Source of the DNA: Cladopsammia gracilis | Taxonomy: Eukaryota; Cnidaria; Anthozoa; Scleractinia; Dendrophylliidae | Assembly: GCA_022457155.1 (NCBI GenBank) | Contig: JAJGOT010000138.1 | Coordinates: forward strand, 992,501-1,056,500 | DNA length: 64,000 bases | Direction: 5' to 3' | Shown here: piece by piece, positions 13,409 to 25,163 of the stretch | Position numbering within the stretch: the stretch's first letter is position 1 | Layout of the letters: each line of letters starts with the position of its first letter | Notes under the pieces: generated by a model | What the model saw: the letters and a program-made list of their open reading frames with translations, nothing else | What the model was told of the DNA's origin: nothing | The model's database searches: none | Made by a program: the position numbers and the translations under genes

Positions 13409-13521
13409 GTGTCCCAAGACAGTAGAAAACTTTTCAACACACAGTGAGAATGGCTACTACAATACACACATATTTCATAGAGTTATCCATCAGTTTATGA
13501 TCCAGACTGGAGACCCACAAG
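13409..13521 (+). CDS. PPWD1: PPWD1 exon (cyclophilin domain)
   Basis: Acceptor GTTTTAG, donor GTAATA. It reads [20 protein letters not shown] then [18 protein letters not shown], including the FHR and FMIQ active-site residues of cyclophilins. It ends in phase 1. The matching next exon is 29 kb away at 42483. Confidence 0.93.
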
Positions 13522-13799
13522 GTAATACTATTGTCAATTCAAAGAGATACTATAATAGCGGTATGCTAACTCATCACATCCTTCAAAATGTGGTACTAAA
13601 TCATCACACACTTCAGGAGGTACTAAATCCTCACACCCTCCAGAAGTAGATAGTAACCCATCACATCCTCCAGAAATCGGTTCTAACTGATCTCTCCCTC
13701 CAGACTTCATCACAACCTCCAGGCAGCTTTCTTCAAGTTATTCTATTGAATTTCTTATGATTTTTTTTTTTAATTTGTTCTCGGAAATTTTAATAGTTA

Positions 13800-14163
13800 T
13801 GATTAATTGATAATAGGACTTCGTGTGTCGTCCAATTCTGTCTGTAATCATACTCACAATTAATCACTTCTGTGATTACAGATCGAATTCGAATCTCCTC
13901 AGTCCTATTACAATTATAGTTTTCATAAGAGTAACACATTTTTAGAGGGAACGCGTTTCACCTAAACATGTTTACAATATCGTCATTAAAGAGTCGGACC
14001 CACCCAGTTTGCATTGCGTGCTTCTCTTATTGGGCAAGCATATCACCTCTTGCGCGAGGGAATTTCTCATCTACAATACAGTATGGACTTTCAGGGGCCC
14101 TGACAATGGCGGATGAACCAACGTAGGCGCGCAATGCAAACTGGGTGGGTCAGATTCTTTAAT
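13800..14163. mobile_element. Two small foldback/MITE elements
   Basis: A foldback at about 13800-13915 has TGTAATCATA/TGATTACAG-type arms. A MITE at 13984-14163 has ends GAGTCGGACCCACCCAGTTT and its inverse near 14130-14158. Both are non-coding. Confidence 0.6.
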
Positions 14164-14351
14164 GCTGTGTTCACATCAGCACCGAAACGTGTTTAGAATA
14201 AACATGTTTAGAGTAAACATGTTTACTCTAAACATGTATAGAGTGAACATGTTTAGAGTAAACATGTTTAGAGTAAACATGTTTAGAGTAAACATGTTTC
14301 AACGGAACACGTTCACGGTAAACATGTTTGCAATTTCATTGTTCACATTAG
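14161..14351. repeat. AAACATGTTT 18-bp array with TGCTGTGTTCACA end
   Basis: The stretch begins TGCTGTGTTCACATCAGCAC, then about eight copies of GTTTAGAGTAAACAT. It is the same family, in opposite orientation, as 54230-54475. The Penelope-like element starts directly after it. Confidence 0.75.
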
Positions 14352-17300
14352 TTGTTAAGTACTGATCCGCATAAGAAGGAAAGTGTTGATCTCCTTATCC
14401 AAGAAACTTATGACAATATTACTCAATTAAACAGTATCTTCTACAAGCAGCAGCTACAGTTACACACAGCAGTTGGCGATTATTCCACCTACAAAAGGCT
14501 TACGACACACTTAGAAAAAATGGCATCCAACCTTCACATTAACCTTAATGAACTACGCGCCAAGAAATTGCAGAACACTTCCGCTATAAGCCAGAATGAT
14601 AATATTACTGTTCTATCTAGTTCCCACCACACCGCCAACAAAGCTTGTGACTCGGAACAAAGCCGACTCGGGTCATCTGATAATCATCTTCTAGACAGTT
14701 CTCTAGAAACGATGACCTTTGTCAACCACGAACCTCTGCTTAACACTTCATCTAACAAAATAGGACCGACAGAAATTAAAAACCTTGAAAATCCCAACGT
14801 TACCGATCAGGACACAGAAAATCGCTCTATTAACGTCACAACAACGCCAGTTGAACAAAGTAACATCCATACTTCTCATAAAAAGAACCGCAGAACAAAC
14901 TCCAAGGAACACAATAGAATGAACCTACCACTTGAAAACACCGTTATAAATCTATCTAACGTTATTCTTTCTGAAGCCGAAATAAAACTGCTCTCCCGTG
15001 GTCTAACTTTTGTCCCAACACCCCGTCGTATTCAATGGTCAGAGGTACAAGCAGACATCAACGAGTTCTCAAGACGTCTTCGACTTAAAGACTTTTTCTA
15101 CAATTCTGAGGAACCTGACAAGAAAACCTCCACTATGCATCCATTTAGGTGTAAAGGTTCTTGGACCCCTCCCATTGGCAAAGAAGCGGCGCTTGATGCG
15201 TTCATTAATGCCGTACAACAAGATCTTATGTCAACGAAACCTTCCCGTATTAATGATAATTTAACGAAGCGAGAACGTAAAGCCCTAAAAAATCTCCAGA
15301 AACGACATGATATTGTCATCAAGCCGGCTGACAAGGGTTCTGGAACGGTCGTCATGGACTACACTTCTTATGTTAATGAATGTCTAAGACAACTCAATGA
15401 CAACAATTTTTACAAAAAACAATCTGGTGATCTAACGAAAAAGATACAGGAGCGTATTAAAGAATACACAGCTCGTTTACATAATGAAGAGATAATAGAC
15501 GATGTAACGCACAAATACCTCACCTCTAATCCAAACCCACAACCTGGCCGATTCTACATACTCCCTAAAATCCATAAAAAAGGAAATCCTGGTCGCCCCA
15601 TCATATCCAGTAATGGTCACCCTACCGAACGCATATCTGAATTCGTTGATTATCATCTAAAACCTCTGGTACAGTTACTTCCTTCATACATCAAAGATAC
15701 CACCCACTTTCTCCTTAAACTTCAACAACTTGGAAAACTCCCAGATAACGCTATCCTCGTAACCCTTGATGTTTCTTCGCTATACACTAATATACCTCAC
15801 AAAGACGGAATCGATGCTTGCCGCTATTTTCTCAACACCCGCCTACATAAAAAAGTTCCTACAGAAAGACTTTGTGACCTTATCCAAATGATTCTTGGCA
15901 TGAACAATTTCACTTTCAATGATGATCACTACTTACAGATCCACGGGACAGCCATGGGCACACGTATGGCACCCTCCTACGCGAATCTTTTCATGGCTAA
16001 ATTTGAGCAACACGCTTTGGAAAACACTGTTTTCAGACCCTACATTTGGTGGCGATACATTGATGACATTTTCATGGTATGGACTAAAGGAGAAGAAAAC
16101 CTAATAACGTTTCTAAATTACCTAAACTCTCTCCACCCTACAATCAAGTTCACTCACGAATATTCCAATTCGCTTATACAGTTCCTTCCGTTCCTTGACG
16201 TTCAAGTTCAGCTTAAAGACAACCAAATCCAAACGGACCTTTACACCAAGCCCACAGACAAACATCAATATCTTTTAAAATCGTCATGTCATCCAAGTCA
16301 CACCAAACGCTCGATTCCTTTCAGCCTTGCCCTAAGATTAAGGCGTATATGTTCTACTGATTTTCTTTTTGAAAAACGCTCTGCGGAACTGATTAATTAC
16401 TTAGTGAAACGAGGATACAGCCGCACTTTCCTAAAAAGTGAAATTCGACGCGTCCATTCCATCCCTCGCTGTGATCTTCTAAATGAGCCAGAACAACAGA
16501 AGAAAGCCTCCGACCGAACACCTTTCGTAATCACCTTCAATCCAGCTATTTGTAATCCCTCCTCTGTTGTACGAAAACACCTTAACATTCTTCAATCCTC
16601 CACCCGCTGCAAACAAATTTTTCCTTCACCACCTGTCGTTGCTTATAGGAGAAGTGCAAGCCTTCGTGACCTCCTGGTTCATACTAAACTTAGGAAACCA
16701 ACCAGCGAGAGAGCGGATCAGATAGTGCCTCCAGCAGGAGCTTACAGATGCAACCACCCACGCTGTTTGACCTGCCAATTTATTCAACAAGGCCAAAAGA
16801 AATACACTTTTTTTACTACTAAAGAGGAACGTTGTATTTATAATCACATAACATGTAATTCTAAAAACCTGATCTATATGATCCAATGTAAAAATTGCTT
16901 TAAACGTAATATATCGTGTCAATACATCGGAGAAACAAAACGCAAACTTAATGAACGCTTTGGTGAACATCGCCGTTCTGTAGAGAATCCACATCACCTC
17001 AGCTGCCCTACTCCTATATCACAACACTTTAATCTACCGGGACACTCCACTAAGGATATGCAACTTATACCACTGGAATTAATACGTAATAGCAGAGACT
17101 CTGTACGAAAAGCGCGTGAAGCATTTCTCATAGACAAAGCAAAGACGTTAGAACCACTTGGAATCAACAGACGCGACGAACTTCATTAACTTTCTCATCA
17201 CTAGTCAGTTTAGTTTATCACCCGTCAAACCCTTCGCCAATCATATTCATTGTTTTTGTTATTCTTTAGTTTTTTCAAAACCACTTGTATAACGGTTTTA

Positions 17301-17370
17301 CAGTTGTAATCATTTATAGTGCTAGCCCCTGAAGAAGCTTTGTTTTGCAAAGCGAAATATTGGGCACTAT
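14352..17370 (+). mobile_element. Penelope-like retroelement with GIY-YIG endonuclease
   Basis: A single 945-codon frame (14352-17189). It opens without an ATG at its left edge; the first in-frame ATG is at 14520, so the 5' part is probably truncated. Reverse transcriptase motifs are visible: FYILPKIHKKGNPGRPI, LVTLDVSSLYTNIPHKDGI (about residue 470), HGTAMGTRMAPSYANLF, and RYIDDIFMVW (about 567) with the catalytic DD. A Cys-rich linker (CNHPRCLTC) and a GIY-YIG nuclease (LIYMIQCKNC then CQYIGETKRKLNERFGEHRR, about 839-870) follow. Retrotransposition by target-primed reverse transcription is known for the family. The 3' tail contains the stem GAAGCTTTGTTTTGCAAAGC at about 17333. The RT and GIY-YIG regions have no breaks, so the copy is recent. 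Confidence 0.92.
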
Positions 17371-17639
17371 TATATTCCACTTTTATTTTATTTTATTTGC
17401 TTCTGCTTCTGCTTCTGTTTTCCTGCCGTAAGGATCAGTTTGCCGTTTTTTGCTTCAATGCACGATGGAATGTCAACTTTTTTCGTTGTTACAACTAGTG
17501 ATCTCATTGGCCTAGACTCAAAGACCGCTAAAAAGTTACGGTTCAAGGTGCATTTTGTCTGATTTTTTAAAGGTTTCAAGTAATTTGAGACCCAATCGCA
17601 CAACATGCAATTTTTAAAAGAAATTGTATTTCAGGAAGT

Positions 17640-18065
17640 TCATCAAAGAAGCAAAATTATTAGCTGTTGTCTTCTGCTATTCTGATTGGTTAAGCACGAA
17701 CATTTCCTAAAATTTATTTGACGCAAATGGATTTTCTTTATTTTTATATTGAAATATAATTTTTTGTGCAATTTTTGTCGCACTTGTCGGTGCAATTTTT
17801 GTCGCGCGCAAGTTGCATCTTCAAATCGCATGTGTAAACGGGCGGCGATTTCAGTGCGATTTGGGCGTGATTTGTCGCGCGATGTCGCAGAGGTTTCGAA
17901 CATGTTCGAAACCTGATGTAACTTGGCGGCGATTTTTGGGAAATCGCAGCAAATATCGCACCCGAATCGCACTGAAATCGCCGCCCGTTTACTCATGCGA
18001 CAAAAGTTGCATTGGAGAGCGCGACAAAAATCGCATCAAAAATCGCATGTGTAAACGGGCCTTAA
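17640..18065. repeat. Foldback repeat with GTCGC/TTGC motifs
   Basis: Inverted copies of a CGCATGTGTAAACGGGC and GGCGGCGATTTCAGTGCGAT series occur at 17828-17870 and about 17960-18000, with a further direct copy of CGCATGTGTAAACGGGC at 18043. Non-coding. Confidence 0.6.
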
Positions 18066-18169
18066 TATACTAAGTTCGCATAAAATCTTTATAACACATG
18101 AACCGAAATAAAATAGAGCTTACTTAAACTCGCTGTTATATGAATTGTACCTCGTGAAGTAGTTTCAAT

Positions 18170-18380
18170 CATGCTCAGAATAAACATGTTTCGATTAGGA
18201 TTCGCGCAATGTGCCGTCTGATGTGAACAAATTTCCTAGTGAAACATGTTTTATTCGTGATCAGACTAAACATGTTTCGCCCTAGTGTGAACACAGCATA
18301 AGACTAAACATGTTTCGCCCTAGTGTGAACACAGCATAAGACTAAACATGTTTCGCCCTAGTGTGAACACAGCATTGACT
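18170..18380. repeat. Short copy of the AAACATGTTT / GTGTGAACACAGCAT array
   Basis: Three tandem copies of a unit of about 36-42 bp, ACTAAACATGTTTCGCCCTA plus GTGTGAACACAGCATA. Same family as 22030-22545. Confidence 0.8.
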
Positions 18381-18591
18381 TTATCTGATTTATTATTCTT
18401 TTATGTTCATGCTAATTAGCCTACCAAGCCTCGTTAGCATATGCAAAATTAAAAGAATTTTTGCTCTAAAATGAGGCTAGGTGGGCTGATTAGCATGAAT
18501 ATAAAAGACTAATAAATCCGCCACCATTTATGAATAAGGTCTATAACATTATCAGCACCGAAACATGTTTATGGCAAACATGTTTTAATGT

Positions 18592-18770
18592 AGCCTGTAC
18601 CACAGGCGCTTTATGAGCCAAGCGGGGCGAGCGAAGCATTTCGCGCGAATCGCGACACGAGCGCGAAGCGCGACATGAGGGGAGGAACGCGCTTCGCGCT
18701 CGTGTCGCGCTTCGCGCGAAATGCTTCGCTCGCCCCGTTTGGCTCATAAAGCGCCTGTCATGCAGGCTAG
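18592..18770. mobile_element. GC-rich palindromic MITE
   Basis: The arms carry AGGCGCTTTATGAGCCAAGC and a run of CGCGAAGC motifs, inverted about a centre near 18680. It is much more GC-rich than its surroundings and has no coding capacity. Confidence 0.8.
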
Positions 18771-19035
18771 TTTTAATGAAACACATTTCCCGCAAACATG
18801 TTTGCAATTTTATTGTTCATATTAGTTCATTTCAAAACACGTTTTACGCAAGGTTCGATTTCGAAAAGCATGAGCTTGTATAAGTTGTTTATAATTACAC
18901 ATCAACTGAAACATATAGAGCTCGAGCTTGTCGTTGCAGGATTTTGTTTTAATCTCGCTTGTCAAGCTCTTCGGGGACGAAGGGCAATGTAGACGACATT
19001 TTTTCAAATGTATTTCGTCTGGCTTTGATCGAATA

Positions 19036-20098
19036 TGGCAAGCCGATTGTAGCAATATTCAATAATCTGATATATATTCAATTCAGTATTTATATTTATG
19101 TAATATTTTTTTATTTGTTCAATTTAATATTTATATTTATGGCATATTTTTTAAAAATCCATTTAATTTAATATGTCTAGATTGATTTAATTTAATCGCT
19201 TTATATCCATTTAATTTAATCCCAATATATTCATTCAATTCAATCCGTCAAAATATTCATTTAATCTCGGGGACTGGGTCACGCCACCAGATCAGAAAGA
19301 TAAGGGACTGGGAACGATAGCGTTTTACGTGCGTTTGTCCGCCATTAAAAGCAGTGCGTACAGTACAAACAGGGAATGAATGACAAACTATCCGAAGCAG
19401 CAGGCCTTTTAAGGCGAGAATCGGATATGTTGCTAACAGTGGATTCCCCATCGACATCAGAAGGTTCGACAGAAAGCCAACCAATGCTCCATAGCGTCGC
19501 GGAAAGCGTTACTAGAGCAAGAAACATGATGGACAGGAGTCGGCATGGAGGAACGTTTAGGAGACTTGGTTCTAACGAACGACTACGGTCTCAGATTCCC
19601 CGAGGAGGAACAAAAGGTAAACCGAAGCGGGCTGTGCAAACTAAAGGCATCAAAGAAAAACCTTTTGAGTTTGCTCTTCTAAACTCTAAGGAAGATGACA
19701 CGGAAGATGATTTTTTGAAGAAAGAAGTGATTGTAGAAAGGGGCATGGTTACACTGGGTGAACAAGACAGCGAGGCGCAGGTCAGAGAAAAGATCACATC
19801 ATCCCTGAAAGAAAAATACAATATCATTGGATCGAACGATTTTGAATTCGTAAAAGTAACTCAAAAGAAAACTAAGCAAACAAACCGAGTATAATTACGA
19901 TGTAGTGAAGAAATTGGTTGGCCAGGGTCTGTTGTATATCAGGATCAAAGTGGGATTCGAATTCGTGCTTAACGAAACCCACGCATCCGATTCTGACTCT
20001 GAGCTGCTGCAACTTGGAGCCCTGGAGACTAGCACCATCCCTAGCAACTCTAATGGTGCTTCTGGTAATGTCCCTGGCACCTCTAATGGCACCTCTAG
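19036..20098 (+). pseudogene. N-terminal part of HECT-type gene, left inverted arm
   Basis: The + frame 19376-19894 and its continuation repeat the N-terminal part of the protein read on - at 21355-20636. The low-complexity N-terminus (LLRRESDMLLTVDSPSTSE) and a segment ending KKTKQTNRV are near identical between arms. This arm lacks the HECT domain. The arm ends lie in AT-rich sequence (TTAATTTAATATG type) present inverted at 21476-21735. Confidence 0.7.
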
Positions 20099-20129
20099 TA
20101 GAGCAATACAGACCATTTGGCCAATATAG

Positions 20130-21355
20130 TAGTAATCATCAGACATGTGCTCTTTGAGGCCATTATCAAAGTAAGTATCTTTGATCTTTTGATTGCATAT
20201 TCTGATCCATTCCTTCCGAGGCCCACCACTGTCAACAGCTTGCTCGCCATAAAACTGCACCTCAAAGGTGACTCTTGGATCAGTTACATGCTTTAGTTCC
20301 TCAAATGTAGTTTCCAGATTATTATGTCTGTCTACAGTTACAATTGTTACAGTTACAACTGGTCTCTCCTTCAAGGATTCGCAAAGAATTGGTTACCTCT
20401 AATGGTCTCCCACAGACAATTTTCTTCTGCAGATATCTAAGCATCTCCGTTGGTTCCATTATGTCAACTGGAAACTCATTCACAACTCGGCAAAAGAAGT
20501 CATGTGGGCTTTCTTCTTTCTGCTTCTCCTCTTGTTGTACAGTGTTGACATAGATACTAGAGATGCCCGGGTTGTCTGCTAAGCTGTGAAGGACCGTTCC
20601 AGAATTGCCATTAGAGGTTCCAAGGACAATACCAGAATTGCCATTAGAGGCACGAGGGACATTACCAGAAGCTCCATTAGAGTTGCTAGGGATGGTGCTA
20701 GTCTCCAGGGCTCCAAGTTGCAGCAGCTTAGAGTCAGAATCGGATGCGTGGGTTTCGTTAAGCACGAATTCGAATCCCACTTTGATCCTGATATACAACA
20801 GACCCTGGCCAACCAATTTCTTCACTACATCGTAATTATACTCGGTTTGTTTGCTTAGTTTTCTTTTGAGTTACTTTTACGAATTCAAGATCGTTCGATC
20901 CAATAATATTGTATTTTTCTTTCAGGGATGATGTGATCTTTTCTCTGACCTGCGCCTCGCTGTCTTGTTCACCCAGTGTAACCATGCCCCTTTCTACAAT
21001 CACTTCTTTCTTCAAAAAAACCATCTTCCGTGTCATCTTCCTTAGAGTTTAGAAGAGCAAACTCAAACGGTTTTTCTTTGATGCCTTTAGTTTGCACAGC
21101 CCGCTTCGGTTTACCTTTTGTTCCTCCTCGGGGAATCTGAGACCGTAGTCGTTCGTTAGAACCAAGTCTCCTAAACGTTCCTCCATGCCGACTCCTGTCC
21201 ATCATATTTCTTGCTCTAGTAACGCTTTCCGCGACGCTATGGAGCATTGGTTGGCTTTCTGTCGAACCTTTTGATGTCGATGGGGAATCCACTGTTAGCA
21301 ACATATCCGATTCTCGCCTTAAAAGGCCTGCTGCTTCGGATAGTTTGTCATTCAT
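20130..21355 (-). pseudogene. HECT E3 ligase-like fragment, truncated
   Basis: Read on -, a degenerate gene in several frames. The N-terminal part (20969-21355) is shifted relative to 20836-21036 and 20322-20825. The start of a HECT domain is at 19895-20374: VTFEVQFYGEQAVDSGGPRK, then EWIRICNQKI, resembling the N-lobe of G2E3-type HECT ligases. The C-lobe with the catalytic cysteine is missing because the sequence turns into the inverted arm at about 20098. HECT-carrying repeats are known from several invertebrate genomes; a transposon origin is inferred from the inverted duplication and AT-rich ends. Confidence 0.6.
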
Positions 21356-21735
21356 TTCCTGTTTGTACTGTACGCACTGCTTTTAATGGCGGACAAACGC
21401 ACGTAAAACGCTATCGTTCCCAGTCCCTTATCTTTCTGATCTGGTGGCGAGATCCAGTCCCCGAGATTAAATGAATATTTTGACGGATTGAATGAATATA
21501 TTGGGATTAAATTAAATGGATATAAAGCGATTAAATTAAATCGATCTAGACATATTAAATTAAATGGCTTTTTTAAAAAATTCCATAAATATAAATATTA
21601 AATTGAACAAATAAAAAAAATATTCCATAAATATAAATATTAAATTGAACAAATAAAAAAATATTACATAAATATAAATACTGAATTGAATATATATCAA
21701 ATTATTGAATATTGCTACAATCGGCTTGCCATAAT
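20636..21735. repeat. Right arm of a roughly 1.07-kb inverted repeat (partner 19036-20098)
   Basis: Arms about 1.07 kb long with about 540 bp between. The outermost matches are GATTGTAGCAATATTCAATA at 19044 and its inverse near 21700-21725. Small differences, such as one extra A in the A-run near 21015 that breaks the frame, show the arms have diverged slightly. Confidence 0.85.
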
Positions 21736-22029
21736 CGAAACTACCTCGCTAGGTAGTTTTAATAATGCTCAGAATAAGTGATATTCACGACGGCCATGTT
21801 GGTGGTCACAAACAATAAAAACGTTTGCATAAAGAAGAGTTTAATTCCCGAAGAATGGAAATTTCATTGTTTTGACCACCAACATGGCAATCAGGCTTTG
21901 TTTTCGTTTTGCTTGGAAAACTATTCCGCGAGGGAAACGCGACCACATAAGAGGACATAAGAGCGCTGCTTAAATTGGGCCTGATCGCAGGTTGGTTTCG
22001 ACCATGATTCGCGCAATGTGCTGGCTGAT

Positions 22030-22545
22030 GTGAACATATTTCATAGTGAAACATGTTTCGCCCTAGTGTGAACACAGCATGTGTCAGACTAAACATGTTT
22101 CGCCCTAGTGTGAACACAGCATGTGTCAGACTAAACATATTTCGCCCTAGTGTGAACACAGCATGTGTCAGACTAAACATGTTTCGCCCTAGTGTGAACA
22201 CAGCATGTGTCAGACTAAACATGTTTCACCCTAGTGTGAACACAGCATGAGTCAGACTAAACTTGTTTCGCCCTAGTGTGAACACAGCATGTGTCAGACT
22301 AAACATGTTTCGCCCTAGTGTGAACACAGCATGAGTCAGACTAAACATGTTTCGGCCTAGTGTGAACACAGCATGTGTCAGACTAAACATGTTTCGCCCT
22401 ATTGTGAACACAGCATGTGTCAGACTAAACATGTTTCACCCTAGTGTGAACACAGCATGTGTCAGACTAAACATGTTTCGCCCTAGTGTGAACACAGCAT
22501 GTGTCAGACTAAACATGTTTCGCCCTAGTGTGAACACAGCATCAG
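22030..22545. repeat. 42-bp tandem array, about twelve copies
   Basis: The unit is GACTAAACATGTTTCGCCCT, then AGTGTGAACACAGCATGTGTCA. Copies differ at one or two bases. The unit length keeps both strands open for about 100 codons, but these are not genes. Confidence 0.92.
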
Positions 22546-22694
22546 TTGATAAAACAAACTTTTCGTGCTTCACAGAAACTAACCCTCAATTCATTACGTA
22601 TTCATTTGTTTCTACATCAGTTTGTTTGTCGGGGGTATATACTTCATGGTGGTTTTAATTTATGCACGTCAAAGAATCCGGCACTTACTTAGGG

Positions 22695-22794
22695 CTAAAA
22701 ACTCATTTTAGAATGGTTAGCTTTTATTTACTGTTATGGATATCACTACCCATAACAGTAAATAAAAGCTAACCATTTTAAAATGAGTTTTTAG
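22695..22794. repeat. Near-perfect palindrome, 45-bp arms
   Basis: The left arm 22695-22739 and right arm 22749-22794 pair over CTAAAAACTCATTTTA and AATGGTTAGCTTTTATTTAC with a 9-nt spacer and one or two mismatches. A short direct repeat TAGGATCCCTATATG follows. Confidence 0.9.
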
Positions 22795-23028
22795 GATCCC
22801 TATATGATAGGATCCCTATATGGTGTGTTACAATGAAGTATATACCTTGTCGGGCGGCTTGGGTGTAAGCAAAGCCTTCCCTTCTTGTTTCTCCGTTCTT
22901 CGGTTGTGTTTCTCCGTTAGAAAAGTGTGTTTCAAGTGGTTTTCAAGTGGTTTGTAGCCTGCGGCTAAGTGTTAGTGACGTTATATCAGTTGACATAGCA
23001 ACTTCAAGGTTATTGATGAATAGCCCAA

Positions 23029-23170
23029 TTTCGATAATTAAAATTCAACTTGAAACAAAAGACATCACCACGAGGCTTAGGGGAATGATAGTAGGGATTT
23101 ATATGGTTTATTCCCCTAAGCCTCGTAGTGATGTCTTTTGTTTCAAGTTGAATTTTAATATATCGAAATA
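23029..23170. repeat. Near-perfect palindrome, about 60-bp arms
   Basis: The left arm 23029-23096 and right arm 23110-23170 share AAATTCAACTTGAAACAAAA and GACATCACCACGAGGCTTAG with one or two differences. It is a foldback element just outside the viral element. Confidence 0.9.
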
Positions 23171-23449
23171 GTGTGGAGATAGTTGAATAGAAAGGAGAAG
23201 AGGAGTTGGTGGTATTGTAAATATGTAAATTGCTTGCTTATGAAATATGCATTTACATTTGGTATGAGAGGCAACCCTGCGTGCATGTCATATTTCAGAA
23301 TATTTTAATTCAAAATGTGCAATTGACTTTTCTTTGTGATTTAACGTTGTGTGCTCAACGAAAAAAGAACCACGCAGCGGAATCATGTTGCATAATATTT
23401 TATTGTTGTACATGATTCAGTCGGTGAAAACTATTACACAATATAAAAG

Positions 23450-23947
23450 TTACAAATTTGGTGCAGTGAGGTAAAAAATACACTTATGAACATGAAGAAA
23501 ATACAATAATGAGAATAAACCGATCGACTTACATCTGTTGTGTGACTCCGAGGATAAAGCGAACAGAAAGGTAAAATTGACAGTGACTTTCGTATCTGAT
23601 GTGGTGAGATAACTGAGACTAAACCGTAATATGCATTCCGCACATAGAGGAAATACCGGTATTACAAAAGTAACACAAAGATAAAAAAAAAATATCGTTA
23701 GCGTGACGTCACAGATGATACAGCATTCAACTGAAGCTAGTAACACAGACGAAATATTCATAATATAATTTATTTTTTTATATTTACTTTGACTGTTTTT
23801 GTATATCCATGTTTTTTTATGATAAAAAGAGTATAAATCCTTTAATTGTTGGATTTTCTCAGGATTTAAAGTTGAAGAAATATGATTGAATTCGAATATA
23901 TCTTTTTGTTCTTTGTGTCTTAATGATTTTATTTTTGTGATTGGCAT
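23450..23947 (-). pseudogene. Truncated membrane-protein gene at left end of the viral element
   Basis: The first roughly 65 residues (KIQQLKDLYSFYHKKTWIYK, then KYKKINYIMNISSVLLAS) resemble an N-terminal motif I recall from small membrane proteins of cnidarian Polinton/adintovirus elements, which continue with a glycine-rich double membrane segment. Here the similarity stops near residue 70 (about base 23740). The rest is unlike the family and lies in less AT-rich DNA, so the gene and the element are cut off at this point. No terminal inverted repeat was found on this side. Confidence 0.55.
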
Positions 23948-23961
23948 TTTATTTATAATAT

Positions 23962-25163
23962 TTATAATAAACTTTTACTGAATACAAGAGTAAATGTAAT
24001 TTGGTTAACATTTACAATTTGATCAGTTCCTCTTTTATTAATCGCAATCCAAAAATGACTTGTTCGAGTTAATGGAAAATTGATATTTCTAAAATATTGA
24101 TGATCATTTCCATTAATTGAAGATAAACTTTTTGTATTTCTACTATCAGATACTTTCAATGTTATGTAAAAATATCGACTTGAAACATGTAATTCAGTAA
24201 AGAAACAATCTATTGATTCCAATTTACAATTGAATGGTATATATAAAGAAGTTGATATTGAATTGAAAAATAGATGGTTATTTGATTTTGATTTATCAAA
24301 ATAAGCAGTTATAAAAAAATGAGATCTTAATGATTTCAAAAAAGATAAACTAACAGGTTGATCATCTTTTGTTGGATTTTTAATACTAATATCATGATTA
24401 TTCATATCAATATCTGTTTCCATCACCATTTTCTGATTTTCAAAAATAAAAGGAGAATCATAAACACTTGATTCAACATCATTAACATAATTTTTTACAC
24501 CATAAATAATCAAATAAGCTTGTGCTTGTACTAATGGTGTAGTTTTTGATGCGTCACAATGTAAATCAACAAAAAAATATTCAGGTGGGGAAATTTTATA
24601 TTTATGCATATGAATAATAGATCTAGTATATCCTTCTTTTTGAAAAATTTTTGTTGTTTGTTGACCAATATTTAAACTTGATGAAGTAGCATTAACACTA
24701 ACATTATCCATAGTAACAGGAAAAAATTCTATACATATAGTATATTCTCCTTCTGGTATTTTATACATATTAAAACTTATTCTGGAAACATATTTTTGAT
24801 TAAAATTTATATGAAGAAGTAAATCATAAGCTTTTTTGTTAAAAATATGTGGACTTCTAGCAAAATCATTAATACCAGTTACAGTAATATTACTTTCTGA
24901 TGAACTTTCATTAACATTCTCCATTAAATATCTGAATTCATCTTTTGGATGAGAGGATGCTGAGATATGAGATTTATTTACATAATTTTCTAAATATGAA
25001 ACATTTACTGCAGAATTTTTTTCACTTGAAACTGGAGTTGCTAAATTAGTAATCTTTTTATTATTCATATTTAGATCAATATTTGTAGGATTACTTAATT
25101 TATGAAGATCTAATTGATGTATTTGATTATTTATTTTTACAGTTTCTTGATCTACATATTGTT
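23962..25163 (-). CDS. Fibre-like protein, downstream frame
   Basis: The frame is open from the junction at 25163; its first ATG is at 25068 (MNNKKITNLATP). It continues the repeat motif of the upstream frame (LNMNNKKITNL, then DIDMNNHDI) and ends with a larger beta-rich domain of about 300 residues that could be a receptor-binding head. The missing ATG at the junction and continuous repeat homology show that this and 25152-26345 are one ancestral gene. They are separated by a -1 shift at an A_AAA_AAC sequence (25167 to 25161 on -). Either the shift is translated or one A has been lost. Confidence 0.7.

Noticed and set aside
21806..22658. Open frames on both strands with NMFSLTHAVFTLGR or FRPSVNTACVRLN repeats
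   Set aside because: They follow from a 42-bp repeat unit that is a multiple of three; not coding.
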